DNA of 7,718 nt from Hyphomicrobiales bacterium (GTDB lineage: Bacteria > Pseudomonadota > Alphaproteobacteria > Rhizobiales > HXMU1428-3): assembly GCA_021775385.1 (NCBI GenBank), contig JAJFHW010000308.1, positions 1 to 7,718 of the forward strand. Reading direction: 5' to 3'. Position numbers and translations under genes: made by a program. Shown one piece after another: positions 1 to 6,600 of the stretch (positions within the stretch are counted from its first letter, which is position 1; every line of letters begins with the position of its first letter). The notes under the pieces were generated by a model that saw nothing but the letters and a program-made list of their open reading frames with translations, was not told where the DNA came from and made no database searches.

Positions 1-120
1 GATGAGGAACAAAAATTATTGGCTAAACTCCTATTACAAGAGGATAAGTCCGTAAATGAAGTTGCTAAAACTTTTAATGTGCATAAAGCAACAATTTACC
101 GATTACAAGACTTAAAATGA
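1..120 (+). CDS. Serine recombinase (resolvase/invertase family), C-terminal end only
   Basis: The frame is open from the first base of the window and ends in TGA at 118-120, giving 39 residues that begin DEEQKLLAKLLL. The stretch SVNEVAKTFNVHKATIYRL has the spacing of the C-terminal helix-turn-helix that serine resolvases and invertases (Tn3 resolvase, Hin, Gin) use to bind their crossover sites. The catalytic N-terminal domain would lie left of the window, so I cannot tell whether the gene is intact. A resolvase of this type usually belongs to a Tn3-family transposon, and a Tn3-type transposase fragment is present about 2.4 kb downstream. The short length of visible sequence limits the call; another helix-turn-helix protein of the same fold is possible. 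Confidence 0.72.
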   Translation, partial: DEEQKLLAKLLLQEDKSVNEVAKTFNVHKATIYRLQDLK

Positions 121-123
121 GGG
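119..123 (+). promoter_or_regulatory. Ribosome binding site of the iminopeptidase-like gene
   Basis: GAGGG lies eight bases upstream of the ATG at 132, which is ideal spacing. It overlaps the stop codon of the recombinase. It favours the ATG at 132 over the upstream in-frame ATG at 117, which has only A-rich sequence without a purine-rich site before it. Confidence 0.6.
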
Positions 124-131
124 CTATCAGC

Positions 132-1181
132 ATGATAAAAATATCTTACTTATTTCCACTATTTGTAACATTAAGTATAGCAATTTTTCTGATTACGCTT
201 AAAAATTGTTATGCATCATCAAGCAAACCGTTAAAAGTTCCAGTTAGCAATCCATTTCATGAGGGATATTTGAAAGTATCTTCAATCCATGAGTTACGGT
301 ACGCGGAGTATGGTAACCCGAAGGGTGTTCCTGTGATTGTTTTACATGGAGGCCCTGGTGCGGGTAGTAGTCCGCATGATGCTACATTTTTTGATTTAAA
401 ATATTGGAGAGTCATTTTACTTGATCAAAGAGGTGCCGGCCGTTCTCACCCTTTTACTGAAATGAGGGAAAACACCACCCAAGATTTGATCAATGACATT
501 GAATGCTTAAGAAATCATTTGCACATTGATCAATGGGTTCTTTTTGGTGGTTCTTGGGGAAGTGCATTGGCGTTGGCTTATGGCGAAACGCATCCCACTA
601 AAGTAAAAGGCTTCATTCTCCGCGGCCTATTTCTAGGAAGAGAAGCAGAGACTCAACAAATTTGGCGGGGGATGAAAGACATTTTCCCTGATGCATGGCA
701 AGAAATGGTGGATTTTCTGCCTAAAGAAGAACAAGCAGACCTAGAAGCTTCATTCTATAAACGCATATTAAATCCTGATCGACACATTGCCCTGCCCGCA
801 GCGAGGGCTCTGATGAAGTATGATCTAACCTGTGCTTTTTTAACAGCATCATCTAAGACCTTAGATGATATGCTGAATAATGAGACATTAATTTTGGGCG
901 TCGCAAGAACATTTAGCCATTACGCAAAGAATCATTATTTCTTGCAGCCAGATCAATTAATGCATCATCTTAAAAAAATAAATCACCTTCCGCTCATCCT
1001 CGTAAATGGGAGATATGACGTCATTACAATACCTAAAACTGCTTTTTTGCTACATGAAAAATGGCCTGGCTCAAAATTACATATAGTCGAAACATCAGGT
1101 CATTCTGCAATGGAACCAAAAATTGCTTCGGAGCTAACTAATGCTACTGAAGAAATGAAAAAATTATTAAAGGGAAACTAG
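132..1181 (+). CDS. Secreted proline iminopeptidase-like alpha/beta hydrolase (peptidase family S33)
   Basis: The 349-residue protein (counted from the ATG at 132) has the proline iminopeptidase layout. The oxyanion-hole motif HGGPGAG is at 72-78, DQRGAGRS at 98-105, and the nucleophile elbow GGSWGS at 139-144 with Ser141. The expected Asp296 lies in GRYDV and His324 in SGHSAMEP. Family members release N-terminal proline from peptides and are usually cytoplasmic. Here residues 1-28 look like a signal peptide (Lys3, a hydrophobic core, then CYA before SSS), so export to the periplasm or beyond is likely. Two positions where typical family members carry glutamates that hold the substrate amino terminus appear changed: Asp231 in the KYD motif, and Phe261 where ARIE is usual. 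Specificity may therefore differ from true iminopeptidases. The start is chosen because GAGGG lies eight bases upstream and the signal peptide starts there. The gene follows the recombinase without a gap and could be transposon cargo. Confidence 0.88.
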   Translation: MIKISYLFPLFVTLSIAIFLITLKNCYASSSKPLKVPVSNPFHEGYLKVSSIHELRYAEYGNPKGVPVIVLHGGPGAGSSPHDATFFDLKYWRVILLDQRGAGRSHPFTEMRENTTQDLINDIECLRNHLHIDQWVLFGGSWGSALALAYGETHPTKVKGFILRGLFLGREAETQQIWRGMKDIFPDAWQEMVDFLPKEEQADLEASFYKRILNPDRHIALPAARALMKYDLTCAFLTASSKTLDDMLNNETLILGVARTFSHYAKNHYFLQPDQLMHHLKKINHLPLILVNGRYDVITIPKTAFLLHEKWPGSKLHIVETSGHSAMEPKIASELTNATEEMKKLLKGN

Positions 1182-1278
1182 CATCATGTCAAAGGGGTTA
1201 AGCAGTATGAATTAATATCGATAAGCATTCTAAAACATTCCTTAAGTGGGTTGGCTGTTCCATTGCTCCCCAAGGCCC

Positions 1279-1315
1279 ATAGTGATCACTTTTTTTAGGA
1301 GAAAGTGATCACTAT
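1279..1315. repeat. 14-bp perfect inverted repeat made of two copies of a 10-bp palindrome
   Basis: The left arm ATAGTGATCACTTT (1279-1292) is exactly complementary to the right arm AAAGTGATCACTAT (1302-1315), with a 9-base loop. Each arm also contains the self-complementary decamer AGTGATCACT, at 1281-1290 and 1304-1313, with centres 23 bp apart, close to two helical turns. It lies between the hydrolase and the deformylase. No T-run follows on either strand, so a simple terminator is unlikely. A paired operator for a dimeric regulator or a recombinase site are alternatives; neither is shown. Confidence 0.75.
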
Positions 1316-1430
1316 CAAATGTAAGAGCAAAATGAGAGCAATTTTACCCAGACTTAGGGGATACCAAAAGAAGAATTAGAATTCATATTTTTTATAAAAT
1401 ACACGTGAATAATATTGTTTAAACAAAACA

Positions 1431-1436
1431 GAGAGA
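1431..1436 (+). promoter_or_regulatory. Ribosome binding site of the deformylase gene
   Basis: GAGAGA sits four bases before the ATG at 1441 but only one base before the adjacent in-frame ATG at 1438. The second ATG is therefore the more likely start. Confidence 0.45.
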
Positions 1437-1440
1437 AATG

Positions 1441-2022
1441 ATGGCCATAAGAAAATTATTAAGAATGGGGGATGATCGTCTTTACAATCAATCAACCATA
1501 ATAAAAGATATCCATTCTAATAAAACCCAAGCTCTTATTGATGATTTAATTGACACTATGCGCCACTATGGTGGTGCTGGTATAGCAGCGCCACAAATTG
1601 GTGAACTCCAACGTGTTTTTATTATCGAATCAAATAATTTATCACGATATCCTAATGCAGAACCTATCCCACTGACGGTATTAATTAATCCTATCTACGA
1701 AATACTCTCCGAGCAACAAGAAGAAGATTGGGAGGGATGCTTAAGTGTTCCTGGATATCAAGGACTTGTATCTAGGTATACTCACCTACGTTATCAAGGA
1801 TATGGAAGGGATGGTCAAATGATTGAAAGAGAAGTATCTGGTTTTCATGCCAAAGCAATACAGCACGAAAATGATCATCTAAATGGTATTTTATTCCCCA
1901 TGCGTGTCGAAGATATTCGTAATTTTGGTTGTGATGATTCAATTTGGAAGCGTCTTTATCCGAAACAATCTTATCCAGAAGATAGAAAGCAAAAAGTCCG
2001 TAAAATATGGGATTTTGATTAA
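1441..2022 (+). CDS. def: Peptide deformylase
   Basis: This enzyme removes the formyl group from the initiator methionine of new proteins, in the cytoplasm, using a bound metal ion. All three family motifs are present. Counting from the ATG at 1441 (193 residues), motif I GAGIAAPQ is at 45-52, motif II EGCLS at 98-102 with metal ligand Cys100, and motif III QHENDHLNG at 141-149 with ligands His142 and His146 and catalytic Glu143. The length is slightly above the usual 165-180 because of a basic C-terminal tail. The housekeeping def normally sits beside fmt; neither neighbour here is a translation gene and the surroundings are transposon remains, so this is probably an additional copy. A second ATG directly upstream (1438) is less well placed relative to GAGAGA. 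Upstream, TATAAA at 1393-1398 resembles a -10 box but has no convincing -35 partner. Confidence 0.93.
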   Translation: MAIRKLLRMGDDRLYNQSTIIKDIHSNKTQALIDDLIDTMRHYGGAGIAAPQIGELQRVFIIESNNLSRYPNAEPIPLTVLINPIYEILSEQQEEDWEGCLSVPGYQGLVSRYTHLRYQGYGRDGQMIEREVSGFHAKAIQHENDHLNGILFPMRVEDIRNFGCDDSIWKRLYPKQSYPEDRKQKVRKIWDFD

Positions 2023-2477
2023 TTTGTGCAATTGGGCTGCGTTAAATTATCAATCTGGAGATACCATTGGATATAAATAAAATTCTGAATAAGTTAAACA
2101 ATTTTTGATTAGGATCCCGGCTGGAGGTCTATGTTATGAACCTTACATTAAGGCCCGATTTTTGGAGTAGAATCGTCAGAAGAACCTTGATTATTGTACA
2201 TCATTTGCTTCTTGTGATAAAATAAGTCTGTATTACGCTCGATAATATTTTGGTGAGCAAATCGCTGGAACTTCCCCGTCAACCTCTCGACTCATACCGC
2301 TCCCATTAAGCAAACGCTCCAACCATACCAATTCGCCAATGTGCAAATAAGCTAGGATTGCTTTCTAGAAAACGAGTTGCTCTTATCTTGCGTTTCCTTA
2401 GTGGCTTATATTTGTGCATGGAGCCAGTGGCAGGACATTGTTATGTACACTGAGTGCGCCTAAAATTTAGAAAATGA
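2023..2477. other. Gene-free interval between the deformylase and the transposase remnants
   Basis: No open frame with recognisable motifs or good start signals covers this stretch on either strand. It contains one possible decayed minus-strand coding remnant, listed separately, and no clear terminator after the deformylase. Given the transposase fragments immediately to the right, it most likely consists of degraded mobile-element or passenger DNA. Confidence 0.5.
2233..2364 (-). pseudogene. Possible remnant of a DinB-like helical-bundle protein
   Basis: Read on the minus strand, a 43-codon open stretch between two stops contains AYLHIGELVWLERLLNGSG. Its pattern of a His-containing helix followed by WLERLL resembles a helix of DinB/DfsB-like four-helix proteins. 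A neighbouring frame just before it (TRFLESNPS) reads like a natural lead-in, which would imply a frameshift. There is no start codon context and no continuation. The identification is weak and rests on one short pattern. Confidence 0.22.
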
Positions 2478-2498
2478 CCTTTTCAACTTAAGATCGGA

Positions 2499-2795
2499 TT
2501 GTCTTTGCACAACTTGACAGTGCCCTCATTGGATATGGCTATTCTTTATGGCGGTGTTGATGGCCAGAAATTTAAAGTGGCAAGACCCACACTGAAAGCA
2601 AGGCGTTCGAAAACATATTTTAAAAAAGGAAAAGGCGTTGTGGCTTATACGCTGCTGGTCAACCATATTCCGTTGCAAACCGAGTTGATTGGTGCTTATG
2701 AGCATGAAAGTTATTTCGCTTTTGACATCTGGTATAACAACACAAGCAGTATCATCCCAGAAGCCATTAGCGGTGATATGCACATTATTAGGGGT
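2499..2795 (+). pseudogene. tnpA: Tn3-family transposase TnpA, internal catalytic-domain fragment
   Basis: The segment YGGVDGQKFKVARPTLKARR, followed by SKTYFKKGKGVVAYTLLVNHIPLQTELIGA and the HESYFAFDIWYNNTS stretch, matches the catalytic core of Tn3-family transposases of the GVVAYTL type. The Asp in VDGQK and the Asp in SGDMH correspond to the first two acidic residues of the DDE triad; the third, a Glu farther downstream, is absent. The family protein is about 1000 residues, so fewer than a tenth remain. The frame is open upstream to a TGA at 2475-2477, and the only usable start is a TTG, so this is a fragment without a real start. At about 2790 the similarity stops and the frame runs into a different transposase. 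Confidence 0.82.
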
Positions 2796-2834
2796 GTGAC
2801 AAGCATTGGCGTCTGGTTGCCGAAGCAAAGAAGA

Positions 2835-3008
2835 ATTTTTTCCAAAGACGGACTTTTAAATACGTTGATATCAAAAATCCTTCAGGCGTGCCTTGACGCT
2901 GATCTGACAGAGCATCTTGGTTATGAGAAACATGAGCCATCAAGAGTCAGTAATAGCCGAAACGGATATAGTAAAAAGAAAATTCAATCCAGTAGCGGTG
3001 ATTTTGAC
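2835..3008 (+). pseudogene. IS256/Mutator-family transposase, N-terminal fragment
   Basis: In the same frame as the Tn3 fragment, residues from IFSKDGLLNTLISKILQACL through LTEHLGYEKHEPS, then NSRNGYSKKKIQSSSGDFD, carry the N-terminal signature of IS256-family transposases. The elements are the KDGLL helix, an acidic E-H-L-G-Y segment, the NSRNGYS turn and the start of the G-x-F strand that normally leads into PRDR. The catalytic domain is missing: the frame reaches a GC-rich palindrome and a stop at 3027-3029. The family protein is about 400 residues, of which 58 are left. The 17 or so residues between the two transposase pieces match neither family clearly. Confidence 0.78.
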
Positions 3009-3023
3009 CCCCGGCCGGGGGTC
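3006..3023. repeat. Perfect 18-bp GC-rich palindrome at the end of the IS256 fragment
   Basis: GACCCCCGGCCGGGGGTC reads identically on both strands and stands out in AT-rich surroundings. It lies exactly where similarity to the IS256-family protein is lost. Its right half begins GGGGTCGACTAAG, which recalls the GGGGTC start of Tn3-family terminal inverted repeats, and its left half is the mirror image. It may be the junction of element ends. As a hairpin it would have seven pairs around GGCC and has no T-run on either strand. Confidence 0.7.
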
Positions 3024-3024
3024 G

Positions 3025-3052
3025 ACTAAGTCAGGTAATCTTAGTTTTTTAT
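3025..3052 (+). terminator. Weak rho-independent-like terminator reading rightwards
   Basis: ACTAAG (3025-3030) pairs with CTTAGT (3040-3045) across a 9-base loop, and is followed by a T-rich run, TTTTT then ATTTTTTT. The stem is short and AT-rich, so termination would be weak. It would stop rightward transcription before it reaches the convergent operon. The right arm overlaps the stop codon of the SseB-like gene, which runs the other way. Confidence 0.35.
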
Positions 3053-3376
3053 TTTTTTATATATTGGTTCTATTCTAGAAAAATAGCCGCTAAATGGTTC
3101 ACTATTGGCACTTACAAATTCTAATGGTTCATTAAATACCGGCTTATCACACATGTATTCCTCGAACATGCAAACCACTTTCTCTACGTCATGAGTAGTA
3201 TCTAATCCAATTAACAATTTAGGAGAAAGACTAGAGTCGGCATATTGAATACAAGCCAAATAAGCACTTTTAATACCGGAAATACCACCAAAAAATTGTT
3301 TCAATGTAGAAACTAAAACATATGGATAATCGAGGGGCTGGCCTAGCATTACTTGTTGATTAGACGTCGTTTTCAT
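3041..3376 (-). CDS. SseB C-terminal-domain-like protein, possible accessory immunity protein
   Basis: The 111-residue protein follows the pattern of the SseB C-terminal domain. It has VMLGQP at 9-14, YPYVLVSTLKQFF at 17-29, AYLACIQ at 38-44, LLIGLDT at 54-60 and a closing EPIYKK at 103-108. SseB was named for an effect on serine sensitivity in E. coli; the biochemical role of the domain is unclear to me. It is the last gene of the operon and its start overlaps the end of the immunity-like gene by 17 bases, so the two are translated together. AAGAGAGAGG eight bases before the ATG is a strong ribosome binding site. Its place behind a toxin/immunity pair suggests an immunity or accessory function. 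That is inferred from position only. No signal peptide or membrane segment is visible. Confidence 0.7.
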   Translation of the reverse strand: MKTTSNQQVMLGQPLDYPYVLVSTLKQFFGGISGIKSAYLACIQYADSSLSPKLLIGLDTTHDVEKVVCMFEEYMCDKPVFNEPLEFVSANSEPFSGYFSRIEPIYKKIKN

Positions 3377-3674
3377 TAGGCAAACCTCTCTCTTGTCGCA
3401 TACTATTAACCTCTTGTGAAATTAAACATAAAGATTCAATTAAATCCTCATCTTCATACCCATCCATGTCACGCACCGCAATCCAGCCTATATTAATTTT
3501 CTCTAGCCTTGATTTATCATCATTTATCCCAAGTTCTAAATTAATTAGATACTCAAGTTGATCAATAATCCAGGTTAAAGGAATCATATCTGGATGTTGA
3601 GCTAAACCTTCTTTACAACGCTTAAGTAGATCCTCAAAATATGCCACTCTATTTTTCATTATTTCATCTGCCAT
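3360..3674 (-). CDS. Tsi6-like immunity protein for the upstream toxin
   Basis: The protein is small (104 residues), acidic and mostly helical, with no signal peptide. Its pattern tracks the Tsi6 immunity protein of Pseudomonas aeruginosa as I remember it: a helix ending GLAQHP, then QLEYLINLEL, a DKSRLEKINIGWIAVRDMD stretch corresponding to the S-x-L-x-x-L-x-x-G-x-IAV-x-x-x-D region of Tsi6, and a final helix ending RQERGL. Tsi6 binds and blocks the NAD(P)+ glycohydrolase domain of Tse6. The gene sits directly behind a gene whose product has a Tse6-like C-terminal domain, overlapping its end by 16 bases, and this supports the pairing independently. A second in-frame ATG at 3659 overlaps the toxin stop as TAATG. 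Starting there gives 99 residues and an N-terminus the length of Tsi6, so it may be the real start through translational coupling; neither start has a strong ribosome binding site. Confidence 0.72.
   Translation of the reverse strand: MADEIMKNRVAYFEDLLKRCKEGLAQHPDMIPLTWIIDQLEYLINLELGINDDKSRLEKINIGWIAVRDMDGYEDEDLIESLCLISQEVNSMRQERGLPNENDV
3385..3394 (-). promoter_or_regulatory. Strong ribosome binding site of the SseB-like gene
   Basis: On the minus strand AAGAGAGAGG lies eight bases before the ATG at 3376, inside the end of the preceding gene. It is the best-placed site in the operon and fixes this start. Confidence 0.6.
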
Positions 3675-6600
3675 GCTGAATTATCCGGAGTAAAGTACTG
3701 GATTTCTCCACCTTGTGTTTCAATTTGCCAGCCATGCTCAGCCATAGAATAATCATCAACCATGGCGGCTGTTTTACTTTTTAACGCACGAACATCTCTT
3801 GTTGCAAAAAACGATATTCGTTGCCGTCCTGAAGTATATATCCCAAGACGAGAGCCGGCTGCTTCTTGCGGCGAAAAATATTTGCCAACAGGAGCCCCTG
3901 GCAATTTATATTGAACCACTTCCGTACCTTTTGGCAAGGTAACCACCTCAACTGGCTGAGAAAAATCAATACCTCGCATATGTTCATTGGCACGAGCTCT
4001 CGAAAACCCATTTGCAGCATAAAATTCAAGTGCCGTTGAACGCTGAGCGAAAGTGCCAAACTTTGATGCTTCGCGAGCCTTCTGACTTTCCCGGATATTG
4101 CTTAAAATAATTGCTTTCCGACTTCTATATCCACCGTTTCCTCCGCCATTTCCAGCGCCATGGCCACCACTACCCCCTAATGACAAAGGACTGTCCGATA
4201 AACTAGCCCGTTGAACAACATTTTTTACTGCATTTGTGGCCTTCACTAATACACCAGGAGCAACAAATGCCGTAATGGCACGCGCTGCCATTCGGCGCTG
4301 TTCTGCCTCACTAGCCCCTGAATAAGCTATCAAACTACGCTGTACATTTTGGAGTCGATTCTCCATATTCATAACGGCATCATCATATAGGACACGGTTA
4401 TCCTTAATCGCCTGACATACTTCATTCAATGCCTCCATTTCATAAGGCTGGCAAAATTGTTGGATGGTTGCTAGCGGAGGGAGATGTGCCGTAGCAATCA
4501 CGAGTGCATCTGCTGCAAGATGCGCTGTCGGCAGTAAAACATTATCAATGGGATGTGCGAGCGTATCGAAAATATCACCAAGACCTTGCACTGTGCCTTT
4601 AAAAACAGCAGTAGTATTGTCCACAACAGTAGATAACGTCATTTTAGCTGTTGCTTGAAAAGCAGTACTTGCGACTCGCCATGAGAGCAACGATGTTTTG
4701 GGTGTTTCAGGAGCGGCTTCAAGCCTACTCATAGCAGATTTCTGTAACTCAAGTTGATAGCTATCTGCAGGATTGGAAGAACAGATCCCTGAGTATCGAT
4801 TTTTATTTTGAGCGAGCTGCCATTCTGCCATTCTAATTGAATGCTCTAAACGTTGCCTGGCAAACATAATGCTCAAATTGAATGAACTTGAACCACGCTC
4901 AATATCCTGTAGTGTTCTTTTAGCACTCCATATATCCAATTCACTAGACACAAAAGTAAGCTTGCTAGATGCATCATCTAGTATATTAACAGCTTTAAAG
5001 CTCTGAATTGCATCAACCCCAACATAAACATAACTATCATTACGCATTGAAAAAACAGCCGGGACTCGAAACTCTTTATTGGATGAAGTCTCTAATGACT
5101 CACCCTGTCCTAATCCCATTCTGGAAAAACTAGCTTCAAGACGATTTCCATCCTCAATCGCGTCTCTTAATGATTCTTTAGCTTCCTCAACATACGCTTC
5201 AAGTTGACCCTCCATGTTATTAGTTAAAGCAGTTTTCAAATTATCTACATGCTGTTTTGCTTTTGTTGGTATATTACTTTCTAGATCGTGTTTTGCTTTA
5301 TCCACTTCTTGCTTGGCTTTTAAGTATAAATCGCCTGATAACTCTTTTTTACGTTGCTCAAAAGCAAAGGCAATTTGACTCTCAATAAATGCGTTAGCAT
5401 TTCCTTGAACAAAACTATCTATTGCTTCTTGGTAAGCCTGCTCTGCAAAGTAAGGTTTTAAGTAGCCATAATCGGGGCATATTTGTTCCTCTTTAGGTTT
5501 TGAGGATATAGCTTTTAATATCTCACCCATAACCTTAGTTTGCACCTCAATTTCTTTCACTAGTAATTGCTCCCAGATTTTTTTCCCACCAGGTGTTTTT
5601 ATAGCGACATTTTTTATTGTCATCTTAAGCTCTTGAAATTCCATTTCCATTCGTGCCTGAGCTAATATGTCTGGATGACCATCCAATAGCGCCTCCACAG
5701 CAGACTCAACGCGCGACAATTCTCCGCCAAATTGGCTAAGAATTGTTGGGAATTCGGACAGGGTTTTCATTACCCATTTCATTTTCTTCTGTTGTCGAAC
5801 ATGAGCCACGAGCTTATTAAACTCAGCTAGCTGACTTTGTTTTGAAAAATCCCTATCCAAAAGACTGTCGATTTGAGCAAGATATTGCGCTTCATGCTGA
5901 CTCCAGTTAGGAATATTAGGCTTATTCATTTGAATCTGGTGTTGGCGAACTTCCGCTCTAGTTCTGTTGTAATAAACAACAAATGCCGGATCATCCACTG
6001 CATAAACTGATTTTCTAATGGGTTGGTCTAAAATTTGAGAGGTATCAACCGACAATTGTTTGAGCAACTCTGTTTTTGTTTCAGCTAAAACACTTTGCTT
6101 GAGCGTCTCTAGAAAGGATGCCGCCTCAGGACTGATATCTTTGTTCACAAGCATTGTTGAAACCTTATATTCTGCCTGCATTTTTACCATTGGAGAGATA
6201 TCCCCTTGCAAAAATTTAACAGTCGCTTCGTGATATGGGGTAACTCCCATAGCATCCTTAAAAAACACTAGATTTTCTAAAAGGTCTTTTTTTGCTTCTG
6301 CTTTTAGTTTGTGAAGGATAGCCTCTTCTGTCGTAGCAAACTCTTTATTTGGATTCAAAAATAAATCTAAATTTCTCTGTAGGACCTCCATTGAGGCATC
6401 TTTCTGGTCTGCTTGTATTTGTTCAAAAATAGTTTTCCGAACCCTGTCACAGTGTTTTTTAAAGTCTGGATGCGCTACGGTCCAACGCAGTCGAGGCTCA
6501 CCCTTGTAAATTTTTTCTGCAAGCGATTGATGCATCTCAAGCAAATGAGCATGCATGCGTTGATACTCTTCACTTTGTTCATTGCTTAAAGAAACTCGTT

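Noticed and set aside
132..230. Lipoprotein signal around the Cys at residue 26 of the hydrolase
   Set aside because: The residues before the Cys (TLKN) do not fit a lipobox; an ordinary signal peptide cleaved after CYA fits better.
1279..1315. Hairpin as a rho-independent terminator of the hydrolase gene
   Set aside because: The stem is good, but no T-run follows on either strand.
1883..2080. Open frame overlapping the end of the deformylase gene
   Set aside because: Out of frame with a strongly supported enzyme, with no ribosome binding site and no recognisable motif.
2526..2828. Minus-strand open frame opposite the Tn3 transposase fragment
   Set aside because: The plus strand clearly encodes the transposase fragment; the antisense product has no family features.
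3781..4059. Second minus-strand open frame inside the toxin-domain region
   Set aside because: It overlaps the toxin domain in another frame, and the toxin frame carries the recognisable motifs.
4464..4658. Plus-strand open frame opposite the large gene, rich in Ala, Ser and Val
   Set aside because: Low-complexity antisense reading of an Ala/Thr-rich part of the toxin scaffold.
4200..4700. Transmembrane helices before the toxin domain, as in Tse6
   Set aside because: The region is Ala-rich and fairly hydrophobic but interrupted by charged, His and Pro residues; no continuous 18-20 residue hydrophobic run is seen.
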